NCBI RefSeq assembly: GCF_017168195.1
Contig: NZ_JADNYL010000003.1
Coordinates: 372,001-436,000 of the forward strand
Source: Thalassotalea sp. G2M2-11
GTDB taxonomy: Bacteria > Pseudomonadota > Gammaproteobacteria > Enterobacterales > Alteromonadaceae
Length of the DNA: 64,000 nucleotides
Direction: 5' to 3'
Position 1 is the stretch's first letter. Every line of letters starts with the position of its first letter. Below the pieces are notes generated by a model. That model saw only the letters and a program-made list of their open reading frames with translations. It ran no database searches and was not told the DNA's origin. Position numbers and translations under genes: made by a program. Positions 35,910 through 45,463 of the stretch are shown here, one piece after another.

Positions 35910-37955
35910 TTATATATGATCAGCTGCTCTCGTGATGAGTTTTTTTTCTTGGTACATGCGTTTATCAGCGAGTTCAAACAAATTTTCTACTGGATCTTGA
36001 TGACTACTGGCAGCACCACAACTAAATGATAATTGGATCGGAGTCTCTTCATAAAGCAAAACTTCATGTTTTATTTGGTCCATCAGTTTATGGCATAATG
36101 GCTCACAGTAATTACTGTCAACTTCAGAGAGTAAAATGGCAAATTCATCACCGCCTAATCGAGCGATAATGTCGCTGCTTCTTACTTGGCTCTTGAGAAA
36201 TTGACCTACTTTTTGAATTAATAAATCCCCCGCCTTATGGCCGATATCATCATTCACTTTTTTTAGGCCGTTAATATCAATTAACACTAAGCAAAAGTGA
36301 TATTGCTCGCTAATGTATTTATGATGGTAATCAGTAAGTACTTGATCAAAATAATAACGATTATATAAACCTGTTAGCGCGTCCGTGTTTGCGATGGAAG
36401 ATAATTTATGTTTCAGGTGTAATTCTTGTATCCTTGACTGTAATGACTGAACCAACACTTCAAGTGCGTGAGCTTGGAAAGAGTTGTGTTTAACGCTATC
36501 GCTGACAATATAACCTACACATTCTTCTTCTCGATGGATCAGGGTAAGTTGGTATGTTTCAGCGCTTTGATTGATTTGTTCGATATCAGCTTGATCAAAG
36601 TGAACATTATTGAAATGTTGTTTGTTAAGTAAATGCACAAATTCATGATTAGCATTTTCAAGTGATTTAAACCCTGTTTGAAAATGACTGCGGTAAATGA
36701 CAAGACCGATTGGCTGATGAAGAATGCTGTAAGCTAATCCCAGCGTTAAACAGCCTATATTATTAACATCTTCTTGTGTTCTGATAAATTGGTCGTAATT
36801 TAACAAGTTTTGTAATATGTCACTTTGCTCTGAGCTTTGCTCAAAACTGTCGGTCAGTTGTTCGGTTAAATCTGTAAGTTTGGCATTTTGAGTTTTCAGT
36901 TTATTGAATTGATTTTGAATAGTTTTAGCCATCGAGCTAAGTAACTGCTTTAATTCATATATTTCAACAAAGCGAGACTTTTCTTTGATCACTAGTGTTT
37001 GATTAGAATGCCAATCATGTTCAGTTATTTTACGGGTTAGTAACTTAAGTTTATCGAGTGGTTTGATAAAATAATGAATGATGTAATTGGTTGATAATAA
37101 TATCAATATAAGAATCATTACTATGATAAATAGTGTTTGCTTTTCTTTGGTCAGTACAGCTGAAATTGTTAACTCATCAGAGAGGTCTTCTGATACTACT
37201 AAGCTAAATATTGCGTTATTGCCAAAATCTATAGTGGTTTCATAACTTATTGACTGATTGTTAAGCTCAAATGCTTGATATTGATAAATTATGTCATCAC
37301 TATGAATGATGGTGATATTTTTGCGTCTTTGGCTATTTATTAAGGCCATCAAATTTTCAACAAAGTCTTTGAGTGGTAATGTTGAAAATACCATGCCATT
37401 AACTTCAAAGGGTTGAATAAGTGATTCTTTAGGCTGTAGGATCGGCCTAGCTACCGCAAACAAGTATTTATCAGTGTTATTAGTATTAGGAGCTGGGATA
37501 ATTATTATCCTAACATTCGGTTCGTTTATGGTCTTTTTATCATTATAGAGCTTGTTTAACTCTGACTTAAATGGGGTTAAATCAATTGCAAGTGCTTCAT
37601 TGGGTAGGGCTTCAATTTGAAATAAATTCCGATTTAACACCATAATATTCTGAAAGCTAGAGTGGTTTTTGAGAAACAATTCAAGCTCATCAAGTGCTTT
37701 ACCACTTATAATATCCAAGGTTAACGAGGTGATAATACCGCCATCACTGGCAATTTCATCTATATCAGCAAAGCTTCGCTGAAGCGACGCTTTTAAAGTG
37801 CTTATTTGAGAGTTCGTCTGATAATTTAATTGCTGATTAGCTAAGTTGAGAATTTGCTGCTTTGTGTTTTGTATATAACTAAATGATAATAACAGCACAG
37901 GGATTAGTGCGAATAGCCATAACAATACCGTTAATACTTTTCTAAAACTTCTCAT
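35910..37955 (-). CDS. Membrane diguanylate cyclase with periplasmic sensor
   Basis: The 681-residue protein makes cyclic di-GMP. It has a first membrane helix (about 8-26), a periplasmic Cache-like domain, a second helix (about 270-292), a HAMP-like linker and coiled coil, a GAF-like segment, and a C-terminal GGDEF domain. The active-site GGDEF is at 601-605 and the inhibitory site RSSD at 592-595, so both catalysis and product feedback look intact. The gene starts three bases after the stop of a binding-protein gene, which suggests that the pair acts together. Confidence 0.9.
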   Translation of the reverse strand: MRSFRKVLTVLLWLFALIPVLLLSFSYIQNTKQQILNLANQQLNYQTNSQISTLKASLQRSFADIDEIASDGGIITSLTLDIISGKALDELELFLKNHSSFQNIMVLNRNLFQIEALPNEALAIDLTPFKSELNKLYNDKKTINEPNVRIIIIPAPNTNNTDKYLFAVARPILQPKESLIQPFEVNGMVFSTLPLKDFVENLMALINSQRRKNITIIHSDDIIYQYQAFELNNQSISYETTIDFGNNAIFSLVVSEDLSDELTISAVLTKEKQTLFIIVMILILILLSTNYIIHYFIKPLDKLKLLTRKITEHDWHSNQTLVIKEKSRFVEIYELKQLLSSMAKTIQNQFNKLKTQNAKLTDLTEQLTDSFEQSSEQSDILQNLLNYDQFIRTQEDVNNIGCLTLGLAYSILHQPIGLVIYRSHFQTGFKSLENANHEFVHLLNKQHFNNVHFDQADIEQINQSAETYQLTLIHREEECVGYIVSDSVKHNSFQAHALEVLVQSLQSRIQELHLKHKLSSIANTDALTGLYNRYYFDQVLTDYHHKYISEQYHFCLVLIDINGLKKVNDDIGHKAGDLLIQKVGQFLKSQVRSSDIIARLGGDEFAILLSEVDSNYCEPLCHKLMDQIKHEVLLYEETPIQLSFSCGAASSHQDPVENLFELADKRMYQEKKLITRAADHI

Positions 37956-37958
37956 TAA

Positions 37959-39119
37959 TTAAGGTCTTTTAGTCGTTGCAATTTTTTGCATCAGTTCAGC
38001 TGATTGCTCAGCATTGAGTATGCCAGCTTGGTATCTTAAAAACCCCTTACGCATTGCTGACCAAGCGAAACTCATCGCACTGTCTGATGGCATCAACTTT
38101 GAGTGTTCGAGGCTAAAAATTAACTGTTGTACCAGTGCAGATTGTGATTGGGTGATACGTTCAAAGACCTTTTGATGCACAGGCAAAGTTTTCATTGTTA
38201 ACCAAATTTGCTCTTGTGCTACTTGTTGCTGCATAAAATTGATGAGTTTATATAACGCTTCTTTTTTTGGCCCTGTTAAGCTGTTATTGGGAAAGGCGAG
38301 TACATGCGTACTAAAATAAGAAACGAGTGGAGTTTGTTGATCAATCGCCGGTAAAGGGGCGATCCCTAAGTCGTCACCAAGTTTTTCATAATATTCTTTA
38401 AAAGACCAATCACCATTAATGATATAAGCAAGCTGATGATTAACAAATGAAGAGGACGCACAATCATAATCGCAATCCTTTTGAATAAGTTGATTGTCGG
38501 CTAATTGCTTATAGGTAGTTAGGGCATTAGCCATAGCTTGCGTATTTAATGAAATTTTGCCATTGGTAATTGCATTACCGCCAAAGGCATTAAAAAAAGG
38601 AGAAAACCAATACATCTCTTGGTAATTCCAAGCAATAAATTTTGTCTTGGGATTTTGTTCTAAAAAGGTTTGTTGTTGTTGATATACTTTTTGCCATGAT
38701 GTTGCCGGCTTATCAATGAAGCGCTTGTTATAATAGAGCATTAATTGATTACCTTGAACAACCGGTATGCCGAAGGTTTTATTATCACTTAACACACTTT
38801 GCCACAGACTGGGGATTGTCTGAGCAGACTGTAACTCCTCTGGGATTTCACTATAGCGCATAAGTTGATGTAACCCGATATGATCAGCGGGGATGAGAAC
38901 AACATCAGGTGCATTATCTTTTTCAATATATTCCAGTAATTGTGCTTTAAGGTCAGACTGGCTCGCCCAAAGACGTTCAACCACTATTCCTTCGTGTTGG
39001 CTGAAAATCTCAATGATTTTTTCAAAGTGCTGTCCTTCATAGGTAAAAACAAACTTTATGCTTGGAGTAGCGAAAGTTGTAAATGATGAAAAGGCAAGTA
39101 ATAACAACCAGCGAATCAT
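37959..39119 (-). CDS. Extracellular solute-binding protein (family 1-like)
   Basis: The 386-residue protein starts at the ATG at 39119 with a signal peptide (MIRWLLLLAFSSFTTFA). It has the family 1 binding-protein pattern: VVERLWASQSDLKAQL, APDVVLIPADHIGL, FGIPVVQGNQLMLYYNKRF and YIINGDWSFKEY, as in sugar- or glycerophosphate-binding proteins. No transporter genes are beside it; instead it is in an operon with a diguanylate cyclase. It may deliver a ligand signal to the cyclase sensor domain (inference). Confidence 0.83.
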   Translation of the reverse strand: MIRWLLLLAFSSFTTFATPSIKFVFTYEGQHFEKIIEIFSQHEGIVVERLWASQSDLKAQLLEYIEKDNAPDVVLIPADHIGLHQLMRYSEIPEELQSAQTIPSLWQSVLSDNKTFGIPVVQGNQLMLYYNKRFIDKPATSWQKVYQQQQTFLEQNPKTKFIAWNYQEMYWFSPFFNAFGGNAITNGKISLNTQAMANALTTYKQLADNQLIQKDCDYDCASSSFVNHQLAYIINGDWSFKEYYEKLGDDLGIAPLPAIDQQTPLVSYFSTHVLAFPNNSLTGPKKEALYKLINFMQQQVAQEQIWLTMKTLPVHQKVFERITQSQSALVQQLIFSLEHSKLMPSDSAMSFAWSAMRKGFLRYQAGILNAEQSAELMQKIATTKRP

Positions 39120-39379
39120 AGAGTTAATACTGATTAGAAGACATAATTTCAGTGTAGCAGTGCTTATTAGGCATAGCAATTATTCCCCCTGATTAAGCAG
39201 GCATAATTAGACTAAAGTCGCTATTATGGTTTAATTATAGATAATTGACTTTTCAACTTATGTTAATATTATGTAAATTGTTTTTATTGTTCTCTAAATA
39301 TCGTTACCTAAAGTGAAAGACACTAATTAAGATAATGGTCTGATAATCAAGTGCGTCGCTTTTATTCTAATGAGGTTGT

Positions 39380-42349
39380 ATGAAATCCCTATTACTGACA
39401 TCTGTGATCTTGCTTTATTCTTTTATGGCAAATGCAACGACATTACACCAACAAACTGCCCCAAAAGACCCTGGAGTCATTAACAAAAAAGAAATTCTTT
39501 TCTGGATGGTGAAAAGGGGGGAGCTAGCTGCCAATGCCAGCGAAGCCGAGAAGCGTTTGGCTATTGATAGCTATTTAGCTGGTATGTCATTTAAAAAGAA
39601 AACTTTACCTGGAGATTTTGGCAAGCGTGCCATGTTAGCGCAATCTCTGGATTTCATTCGAGAGGGCAAAAATAAGCGAGATGATAAAAAACTATTGCGC
39701 TCGATTGCTAAATCTTCAGCAAGTGCCACAGTCGTCACAGAAGCTAAAATATTGGCGATAATGATCGATTTTCACGATCATCAAGCCGACAAAACAAGCT
39801 ATCCAGCGAGCCATTACGATGAGTTAATATTTGCTCCAGAAGTTCAAGCGAACAATATTGATTCAGTGTATCAATATTATCAAGCTGAGTCGGGGGGCAC
39901 ATTAAAGTTAGTTGGCTCAGCGAATGGCTGGGTTAGGGCAGACAATGATGCTGCCTATTATGGGGGGAATGATCCAGATAATAACGATGATGATAAGAAC
40001 GTACCTGCATTAGTCTTAGAAGCGGTGACTAAAGCCGTAGCTGAACTTAACATTAATCTAAATGAATATGATACCGATAACGATGGCATCCTTGATCATG
40101 TGATGATCTTTCACTCTAGTATTGGTGAAGAAGCTGGTGGGGGGGAATTGGCCGAAGATGCCATTTGGTCACATCGCTATTATGTGTTTGATGAACAAGG
40201 GCGTCCAGTTTCAGTCCCTGGTTCAGATGTTAAATTGTATGGTTATACCATTAATCCTGTAAATGCTCGAGTAGGCGTTGTTGCCCATGAATTTGGTCAT
40301 GATCTCGGTGTACCTGATGAATACGATACAGATAACGGTACATTTAGCTCTCCAGTGGGCGATTGGTCAATTATGGCATCCGGTAGTTGGGTAGATGGTG
40401 GTGCACATCCTTCAGGCTTTAGCCCTTACGCCAGAGATTATTTTCAAACTCGCTATGGTGGCAACTGGATCAATCAGCATGAAATAACCTTTGCAGATTT
40501 AACTAATGCATCATTAAATTTAGTCAGTGCGACCAATCATGACTCAAGTGTTAGTAATCAACTGAAAATAAAATTACCGACTAACACTACCGAGTTTGCT
40601 CCTTACACTGGAGAGTATCAATACTATTCTTCACAAGGGCATGATTTAAACAGTACTTTGTCGTTTGATGTGAGCTTACCTCAAGGCTCATCAAGCCTAA
40701 CAATGAAAGCCCATTGGAACATAGAAGTAGATTGGGATTATCTGGTGGTGAAGGTGAATGATACTGTTATTGCTGGCAATCATACAACAGATGATAACCC
40801 CTTAGATGAATTGCCGGATGTTTATAATTATATTTCTGCCGATTCAAAATCACTGCCAGAGGCTGAAGGAGATGCTGGCTGGGTTGATTTAACCTTTGAT
40901 TTATCTGCTTATCAAAATCAACAAATAACGATAACTATCGAGTATATTACTGACACTTATGTTAGTGAATATGGTTTTGTCGCTGATGATATTCGCGTGG
41001 TCAATAATGATAATGTTATTTTCCAATCAGGCGGCGAATCTGTCGATGAAGTCAATTTATCAGGCGGTTTTCTCCGCACACAGACATGGAGTTTAGCTGG
41101 TGCTGAGCATCACTATTACGTTCAGTTGAGACAACATGAACAGACAGATAAGTATTTATTAAACGCAAAGCACGATCACGGTGTTTTAGTATGGTATCGC
41201 AATACAGGCGTTGCAGATAACCGAGTTAACAGCCATCCTGGGGAAGTATTTGTTGGTGTGGTAGATGCAGATCAAAACCCGATCAAACAAGGGAGTAGTT
41301 ATCGTGATACTGGGAGTCAAATTACCGATGCTGCTTTTAGTCTTTACGATCAATCCGTTAAGGTTAGCGGTGATAGTCATCTAGCTGCGGTTACCATCTT
41401 TGATGATAGGTTAGATTATTCAGCACCTTATCAACCAGAATCAGGTATAAAATTACCCAAATATGGCTTGATCTTGGAAGTAACCTCACAAGCAACTAAT
41501 AGTGCGAATGCAACGCTTAATTTAGCTAAAGTGCCTTTGAGTTATATCGTGGCAGAGCACAATGGTTTAGAAGTGACATTTTCGCTTGATGGTGATCTAG
41601 CTTCTGATAATACCAGCTATGAATGGAACATGGGAGATAACACCCTATTAACGGGCACGACGGTAACACACACTTACCTTGCAAGTGGTGCGTATGATGT
41701 AACTGTTCGTTATCAAAGTGCACAAGGTGAACAAACCTTAACTTATGCTGTGGTTGTAGGTGAAATAATTACCGGAGATTTTACCAGTGAGGTGACAGGG
41801 AAAGAGGTACAGTTTACCCCAGCATTGACTGGCGGAGAAGGAGAATACAGTTATCGTTGGGACTTTGGTGATAATAGTGATATCTCAAATGAAATAACTC
41901 CTAGTCATACTTATGAGAGCTATGGAAATTATACCGTAACCTTGACTGTGACAGATGAAACACTACAGTCGTTTGAATTTATACAAACCGTATCGGTGGA
42001 AAATGTATTAACTGCGAATATTTCTTATAATGCTAATCATTTAGTGGTCAATTTCACCGCGGAAGTAACAGGTGGCGATGAGAATTATAGCTATGAGTGG
42101 GATTTTGGCGATAATGCCACTTCATCGCTAGAAAATCCTCAACACAGTTATGCCAACGCTGGCAGTTATACGGTCATATTAACAGTCACTGATGGTATCG
42201 GGCAAACCAGTCAATCAAGTAAAACAATCACTGTTAGTGCCGCTGTCACTACCCCTGCTAAACCAGCTAAAAAGTCAAGCGGTGGTGGGGCATTTGCCGT
42301 GCTCTTGCTTATGTTAATTCCTGTGAGATACTTGTGTAGGCGTGCGTAG
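39380..42349 (+). CDS. Secreted M6-family metalloprotease with PKD repeats and GlyGly-CTERM tail
   Basis: The 989-residue protein has a signal peptide (1-19), a propeptide, and an immune-inhibitor-A-like catalytic domain with zinc motif HEFGH in VVAHEFGHDLGVPDEYD. A beta-rich middle and three PKD repeats follow (around 735-960; pieces YRWDFGDNSD and YEWDFGDNAT). The tail SSGGGAFAVLLLMLIP with terminal arginines is a GlyGly-CTERM signal, processed by rhombosortase and linked to type II secretion. A role in extracellular protein degradation is likely. Confidence 0.9.
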   Translation: MKSLLLTSVILLYSFMANATTLHQQTAPKDPGVINKKEILFWMVKRGELAANASEAEKRLAIDSYLAGMSFKKKTLPGDFGKRAMLAQSLDFIREGKNKRDDKKLLRSIAKSSASATVVTEAKILAIMIDFHDHQADKTSYPASHYDELIFAPEVQANNIDSVYQYYQAESGGTLKLVGSANGWVRADNDAAYYGGNDPDNNDDDKNVPALVLEAVTKAVAELNINLNEYDTDNDGILDHVMIFHSSIGEEAGGGELAEDAIWSHRYYVFDEQGRPVSVPGSDVKLYGYTINPVNARVGVVAHEFGHDLGVPDEYDTDNGTFSSPVGDWSIMASGSWVDGGAHPSGFSPYARDYFQTRYGGNWINQHEITFADLTNASLNLVSATNHDSSVSNQLKIKLPTNTTEFAPYTGEYQYYSSQGHDLNSTLSFDVSLPQGSSSLTMKAHWNIEVDWDYLVVKVNDTVIAGNHTTDDNPLDELPDVYNYISADSKSLPEAEGDAGWVDLTFDLSAYQNQQITITIEYITDTYVSEYGFVADDIRVVNNDNVIFQSGGESVDEVNLSGGFLRTQTWSLAGAEHHYYVQLRQHEQTDKYLLNAKHDHGVLVWYRNTGVADNRVNSHPGEVFVGVVDADQNPIKQGSSYRDTGSQITDAAFSLYDQSVKVSGDSHLAAVTIFDDRLDYSAPYQPESGIKLPKYGLILEVTSQATNSANATLNLAKVPLSYIVAEHNGLEVTFSLDGDLASDNTSYEWNMGDNTLLTGTTVTHTYLASGAYDVTVRYQSAQGEQTLTYAVVVGEIITGDFTSEVTGKEVQFTPALTGGEGEYSYRWDFGDNSDISNEITPSHTYESYGNYTVTLTVTDETLQSFEFIQTVSVENVLTANISYNANHLVVNFTAEVTGGDENYSYEWDFGDNATSSLENPQHSYANAGSYTVILTVTDGIGQTSQSSKTITVSAAVTTPAKPAKKSSGGGAFAVLLLMLIPVRYLCRRA

Positions 42350-42373
42350 AAACAACTTTGTTAATCAGGCAAA

Positions 42374-42401
42374 GCCACCAAAGTAATGATGTTTTGGTGG
42401 C
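42374..42401. terminator. Possible terminator after the M6 protease gene
   Basis: GCCACCAAA and TTTGGTGGC pair around a ten-base loop. There is no clear T run. Confidence 0.45.
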
Positions 42402-42659
42402 ATTTCGAGCTGATAAAAACAGAGTTTACTTGTACAAATTCAGTGATAAATTTCGCGTCAACTTAATATTCAGATGCAATTAATTATCGCTTCGGATAAT
42501 TCCATTATAAAAGCAGTTCATCGAACAGTTGCAGTAATTTACGCGGGTTTGTTACACGCTAAGCATAATAAGTAAATACTGACCTAAAGAGGGCGTTTTT
42601 TCTTCGGTTTTTTCAATCTCAACTATACTTTAAACTCCTTAATTAATAGGAGAGTGAAA

Positions 42660-42932
42660 ATGCCTAAATATGTTATCGAGAGAGAGCTTGAAGGGGCGGG
42701 GAAATTATCAAGTAATGACTTACAAGGTATTTCCCAAAAGTCTTGTGATGTATTAGAAGCGTTAGGCCCTAAAATTCAGTGGGTTGAAAGTTACGTCACT
42801 GACAATAAAATTTACTGCGTTTATATCGCACCAGATGAGACTATGGTTCGAAAGCATGCTGAAATGGGAGAGTTTCCAGTAACCGCCGTAAGTGAAGTTC
42901 GTGTTGTTATCGATCCAACAACAGCAGAATAA
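42660..42932 (+). CDS. DUF4242 (SCO4226-like nickel-binding) family protein
   Basis: The 90-residue product starts at the ATG at 42660, preceded by AGGAG; an in-frame GTG at 42654 overlaps that site. MPKYVIERELEGAGKLSSND and the QWVESYVTDNKIYCVYIAPDE pattern fit DUF4242, a small ferredoxin-like dimer family with a nickel-binding Streptomyces member. Function is unknown. A terminator follows. Confidence 0.8.
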   Translation: MPKYVIERELEGAGKLSSNDLQGISQKSCDVLEALGPKIQWVESYVTDNKIYCVYIAPDETMVRKHAEMGEFPVTAVSEVRVVIDPTTAE

Positions 42933-42948
42933 TCTATCAAAAAATAAT

Positions 42949-42981
42949 AACGCCAATAGTTAAATTTTAGCTATTGGCGTT
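42949..42981 (+). terminator. Terminator after the DUF4242 gene
   Basis: AACGCCAATAG and CTATTGGCGTT pair perfectly around an 11-base loop and are followed by a T-rich tail. Confidence 0.85.
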
Positions 42982-43462
42982 TCTTTTATAAAAAGCCTAA
43001 ATCAATTAAAAATGATAAACAAATAGTATGAGAGCAGTGAACATCACTTTAATGTACGAGTATTGTTCTTTGGATGTGGGTTAAGTTATATCAATCAAGT
43101 TATTGATAATTTTTACTCAGAGTATAAGAGAATATAAAAGAGAACAGCTAAGGAGAAAGTTAGGATACTTCAAGCTAGTATATTTCCAGTTAACCTAACA
43201 AGTTTTCACTTCATCAAAAGAGTGTGTTTTTTCATTTAAGTATTCAAGAAAGGTTAGAAAAATGGATGGGGTATGGCGTAATGTAGTATTAATGTCAAGG
43301 TGCAACGTCATAGCCGACGTTTAGTATAATGCTGAAAAGATTGTTAATATTAATTTAAAAAGGTTTTAAAAACTTGTTTAAAACTAAAAGTGTATGGTTA
43401 AAAGTTGTTCATAAATCAAAACATAGTTATTTTTGCAGGCCATAAAATTTTAAGGAAGAGTT
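42982..43462. other. 480-bp AT-rich region without a gene
   Basis: No coding frame or RNA gene was seen. It holds the promoter side of the metallo-beta-lactamase-fold gene. No copy of the tRNA-Val end was found, so the left border of the mobile region could not be placed here. Confidence 0.5.
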
Positions 43463-44584
43463 ATGTTAATCCGAGTGTTGAGTTTAGCGAGTATTTTGTT
43501 TTGGAGTATAGTAACTAGCGCTACTGAGCAACATCAAGAATTGGATGTTACTTCGCTGTCTGAGAATGTGTTTTTACTCACAGGAGAAAGGGTAGGGGCA
43601 AATGTTGGTGTCGTGATCACAAATGAAAAAGTTTTGCTAATTGACACACTTGTAAACAAACACTCCGAGAAATTAATTAAGACAATCGAAAAACTGACAA
43701 AGCATCCCGTTACACACATAGTTAATACCCATGGAGATTTTGACCACACAGGCGTAAACGAACATTATCGGCAACTAGGAGCACTTGTTATTGCTCAGAA
43801 GAATGTCAGTCACTCAAAAGTTGATTGTGACCTTTGCTTTGAAGATTATTTATCTATTAAATTGAGTGATGATGTTCAAGTAGCAATGAAGAGCGCAGTT
43901 TCACATTCGTTCTCTGATAATATTGTTTATATCCCAACAGCCAATATCGTGTTTATGGGGGATATATTAACGAACATATCACACCCTACTTTTTATCAAG
44001 GTGGAATTGCTGGATTCAATAAAGCAATTTCTTATGCAGTTAGCCTCGGTGATGAAAATACCAAATATGTTGCAGGACATGGATTTACAATAAATGCAAA
44101 ACAATTAGAAAATTATCTTGCAGTAACTAAAGAGATTGCTGATTTTGTAGTTTTAAATCATGGTCTTGGGGGAAACTCAGAAGAGATCCTTAAAAATCCA
44201 AAATTCAATAATCTATATGCTAAATTAGAAAATAAAGTAAGTATTCAAGATACAAGCCCAAATAGGCTTAAACGTTTTATTGACCGAATAGTTGCAACTG
44301 AAATTTCTTCAGATCCACAAGTGTATTTAGGAGATTACGCAGGTACATATCAATGGGACGATAATGAAGCTTTTCAACTCGTGCATATAGATAATAAGTT
44401 GTTATATAAAGAGCTTGGACAACGCATTATTGAGCTTATTCCTGTAAACAAAAGCAAGTTTATGGTACGTGGCCAGATAGGTCGATATTATCAGTTTAGT
44501 TTTGACGATAGAGGCTCAATAGACTCTATGACCTTTGTGACTTCAGAAAAGTCGAGATATGTCGCAACACCAATTGTGCAATAA
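43463..44584 (+). CDS. Exported metallo-beta-lactamase-fold hydrolase
   Basis: The 373-residue protein has a signal peptide (about 1-20) and an MBL-fold domain. The metal motif reads NTHGDFDHTG (HxDxDH, with aspartate at the usual second histidine), and FMGDIL and AGHGF follow. The HxDxDH form is common in SoxH-like and other periplasmic MBL proteins and need not mean loss of activity. A C-terminal domain of about 110 residues resembles those that follow MBL domains in secreted hydrolases. AAGGAAGAG precedes the ATG. The mobile region starts just downstream. Confidence 0.78.
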   Translation: MLIRVLSLASILFWSIVTSATEQHQELDVTSLSENVFLLTGERVGANVGVVITNEKVLLIDTLVNKHSEKLIKTIEKLTKHPVTHIVNTHGDFDHTGVNEHYRQLGALVIAQKNVSHSKVDCDLCFEDYLSIKLSDDVQVAMKSAVSHSFSDNIVYIPTANIVFMGDILTNISHPTFYQGGIAGFNKAISYAVSLGDENTKYVAGHGFTINAKQLENYLAVTKEIADFVVLNHGLGGNSEEILKNPKFNNLYAKLENKVSIQDTSPNRLKRFIDRIVATEISSDPQVYLGDYAGTYQWDDNEAFQLVHIDNKLLYKELGQRIIELIPVNKSKFMVRGQIGRYYQFSFDDRGSIDSMTFVTSEKSRYVATPIVQ

Positions 44585-44631
44585 ATTGGATTGACAGAAC
44601 TACTAATAAGCAAACTTTTGAAGTTGGTACT

Positions 44632-44710
44632 GTTTATTTGATGTTATATCGTAATAGTCATTATTAGTGTTTATTAAGCGAGCGTGGTACTCAATTGGTA
44701 CGTTTTAGTC
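44632..44710 (+). repeat. Left-end module, copy A0, first half
   Basis: This matches the first part of the modules at 47351 and 49391 from ATGTTATATCGTAATA through GTTTATTAA, the GTGGTACT repeat and TTTTAGT. It then stops where the SRAP gene segment begins. The 5' part of the module and any tRNA-end copy are missing. Confidence 0.75.
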
Positions 44711-44731
44711 ATTTGAAGGTGGTTATAGGTA

Positions 44732-45295
44732 ATGTGTGGACGATTGAATGTTATTGATGAACCGTTAAGTCAAATTGTCAGTGAAACGTTAGGTATTGAG
44801 TTTACAACATCTTCAAATAATAACCTTTGTCCAAGCCAAAAAGTTGCTGCTGTGGCTAAAGAAAATGGATGTTTTCAAGTCAATGCAACGTGGGGAATTA
44901 AGCCTAATTGGTCAAAAAATGTTTTAATTAACGCACAAAGTGAAACAGTTCATCAAAAAGCAACGTTTGAAAACGCTTTTTTAAACCATCGTTGTGTAGT
45001 GCCATGTTCAGGGTGGTATGAGTGGCGTCTAGAAGGTGGTAGAAAGGTTAAGTATTTATTTGAACATAGTGAAAATCAGCCTTTATTTATGGGAGGGATT
45101 CTTTATAACCCTCAAAGTCCTCAGCTGGTTACATTAACAGTCAAACCCAATGAAAAATGCAGTCAATATCATCATCGTATGCCGTTATTAATTGAACCTG
45201 AAAACCTAGATTATTGGTTTCACTCAACGCCAGATGAATTAATGCCATTAATGCGTGGGGTAAAAGATGATTTAGTTAATGTTTTTAAATGTTAA
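44732..45295 (+). CDS. SRAP-domain protein (YedK/HMCES family)
   Basis: This family forms a thiazolidine crosslink to abasic sites in single-stranded DNA and shields them. The 187-residue product has the catalytic Cys2 directly after the initiator methionine, the asparagine in LINAQSET, the glutamate in SGWYEW and the histidine in HHRMPL, so all four active residues are present. It is shorter than E. coli YedK (222 aa). The gene sits exactly between the two halves of left-end module A0. Confidence 0.88.
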   Translation: MCGRLNVIDEPLSQIVSETLGIEFTTSSNNNLCPSQKVAAVAKENGCFQVNATWGIKPNWSKNVLINAQSETVHQKATFENAFLNHRCVVPCSGWYEWRLEGGRKVKYLFEHSENQPLFMGGILYNPQSPQLVTLTVKPNEKCSQYHHRMPLLIEPENLDYWFHSTPDELMPLMRGVKDDLVNVFKC

Positions 45296-45303
45296 CTTTT
45301 TTT

Positions 45304-45391
45304 ATTGCCTGTACTTTTATTTATGTATGATTTACATTGAATTTTTCTATCTTACAAGGTTACCTACCTTGCAATGCATACTAATAGGTTG
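45304..45391 (+). repeat. Left-end module, copy A0, second half with docking point
   Basis: This matches the modules at 47351 and 49391 from GCCTGTACTTTTATTTATG to the end. It contains a hairpin (CTTACAAGGT with ACCTTGCAAT) and ends CTAATAGGTTG, after which the first cassette begins with TTAAATGCC. Confidence 0.78.
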
Positions 45392-45463
45392 TTAAATGCC
45401 TGTATTCATTGCTAGCATTTTTTAATGCTGGAATTAGGATTTTAAATAACAAGGAATGTAAAA

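Noticed and set aside
43191-43262. Possible attC in the intergenic region (ACCTAACAAGT with a later GGTTAGA).
   Set aside because: Core sequences do not match a neighbouring cassette start, and no cassette can be drawn around it.
43706-43760. The HxDxDH metal motif of the MBL-fold protein as a sign of inactivity.
   Set aside because: This variant is common in related periplasmic MBL proteins and keeps metal-binding side chains.
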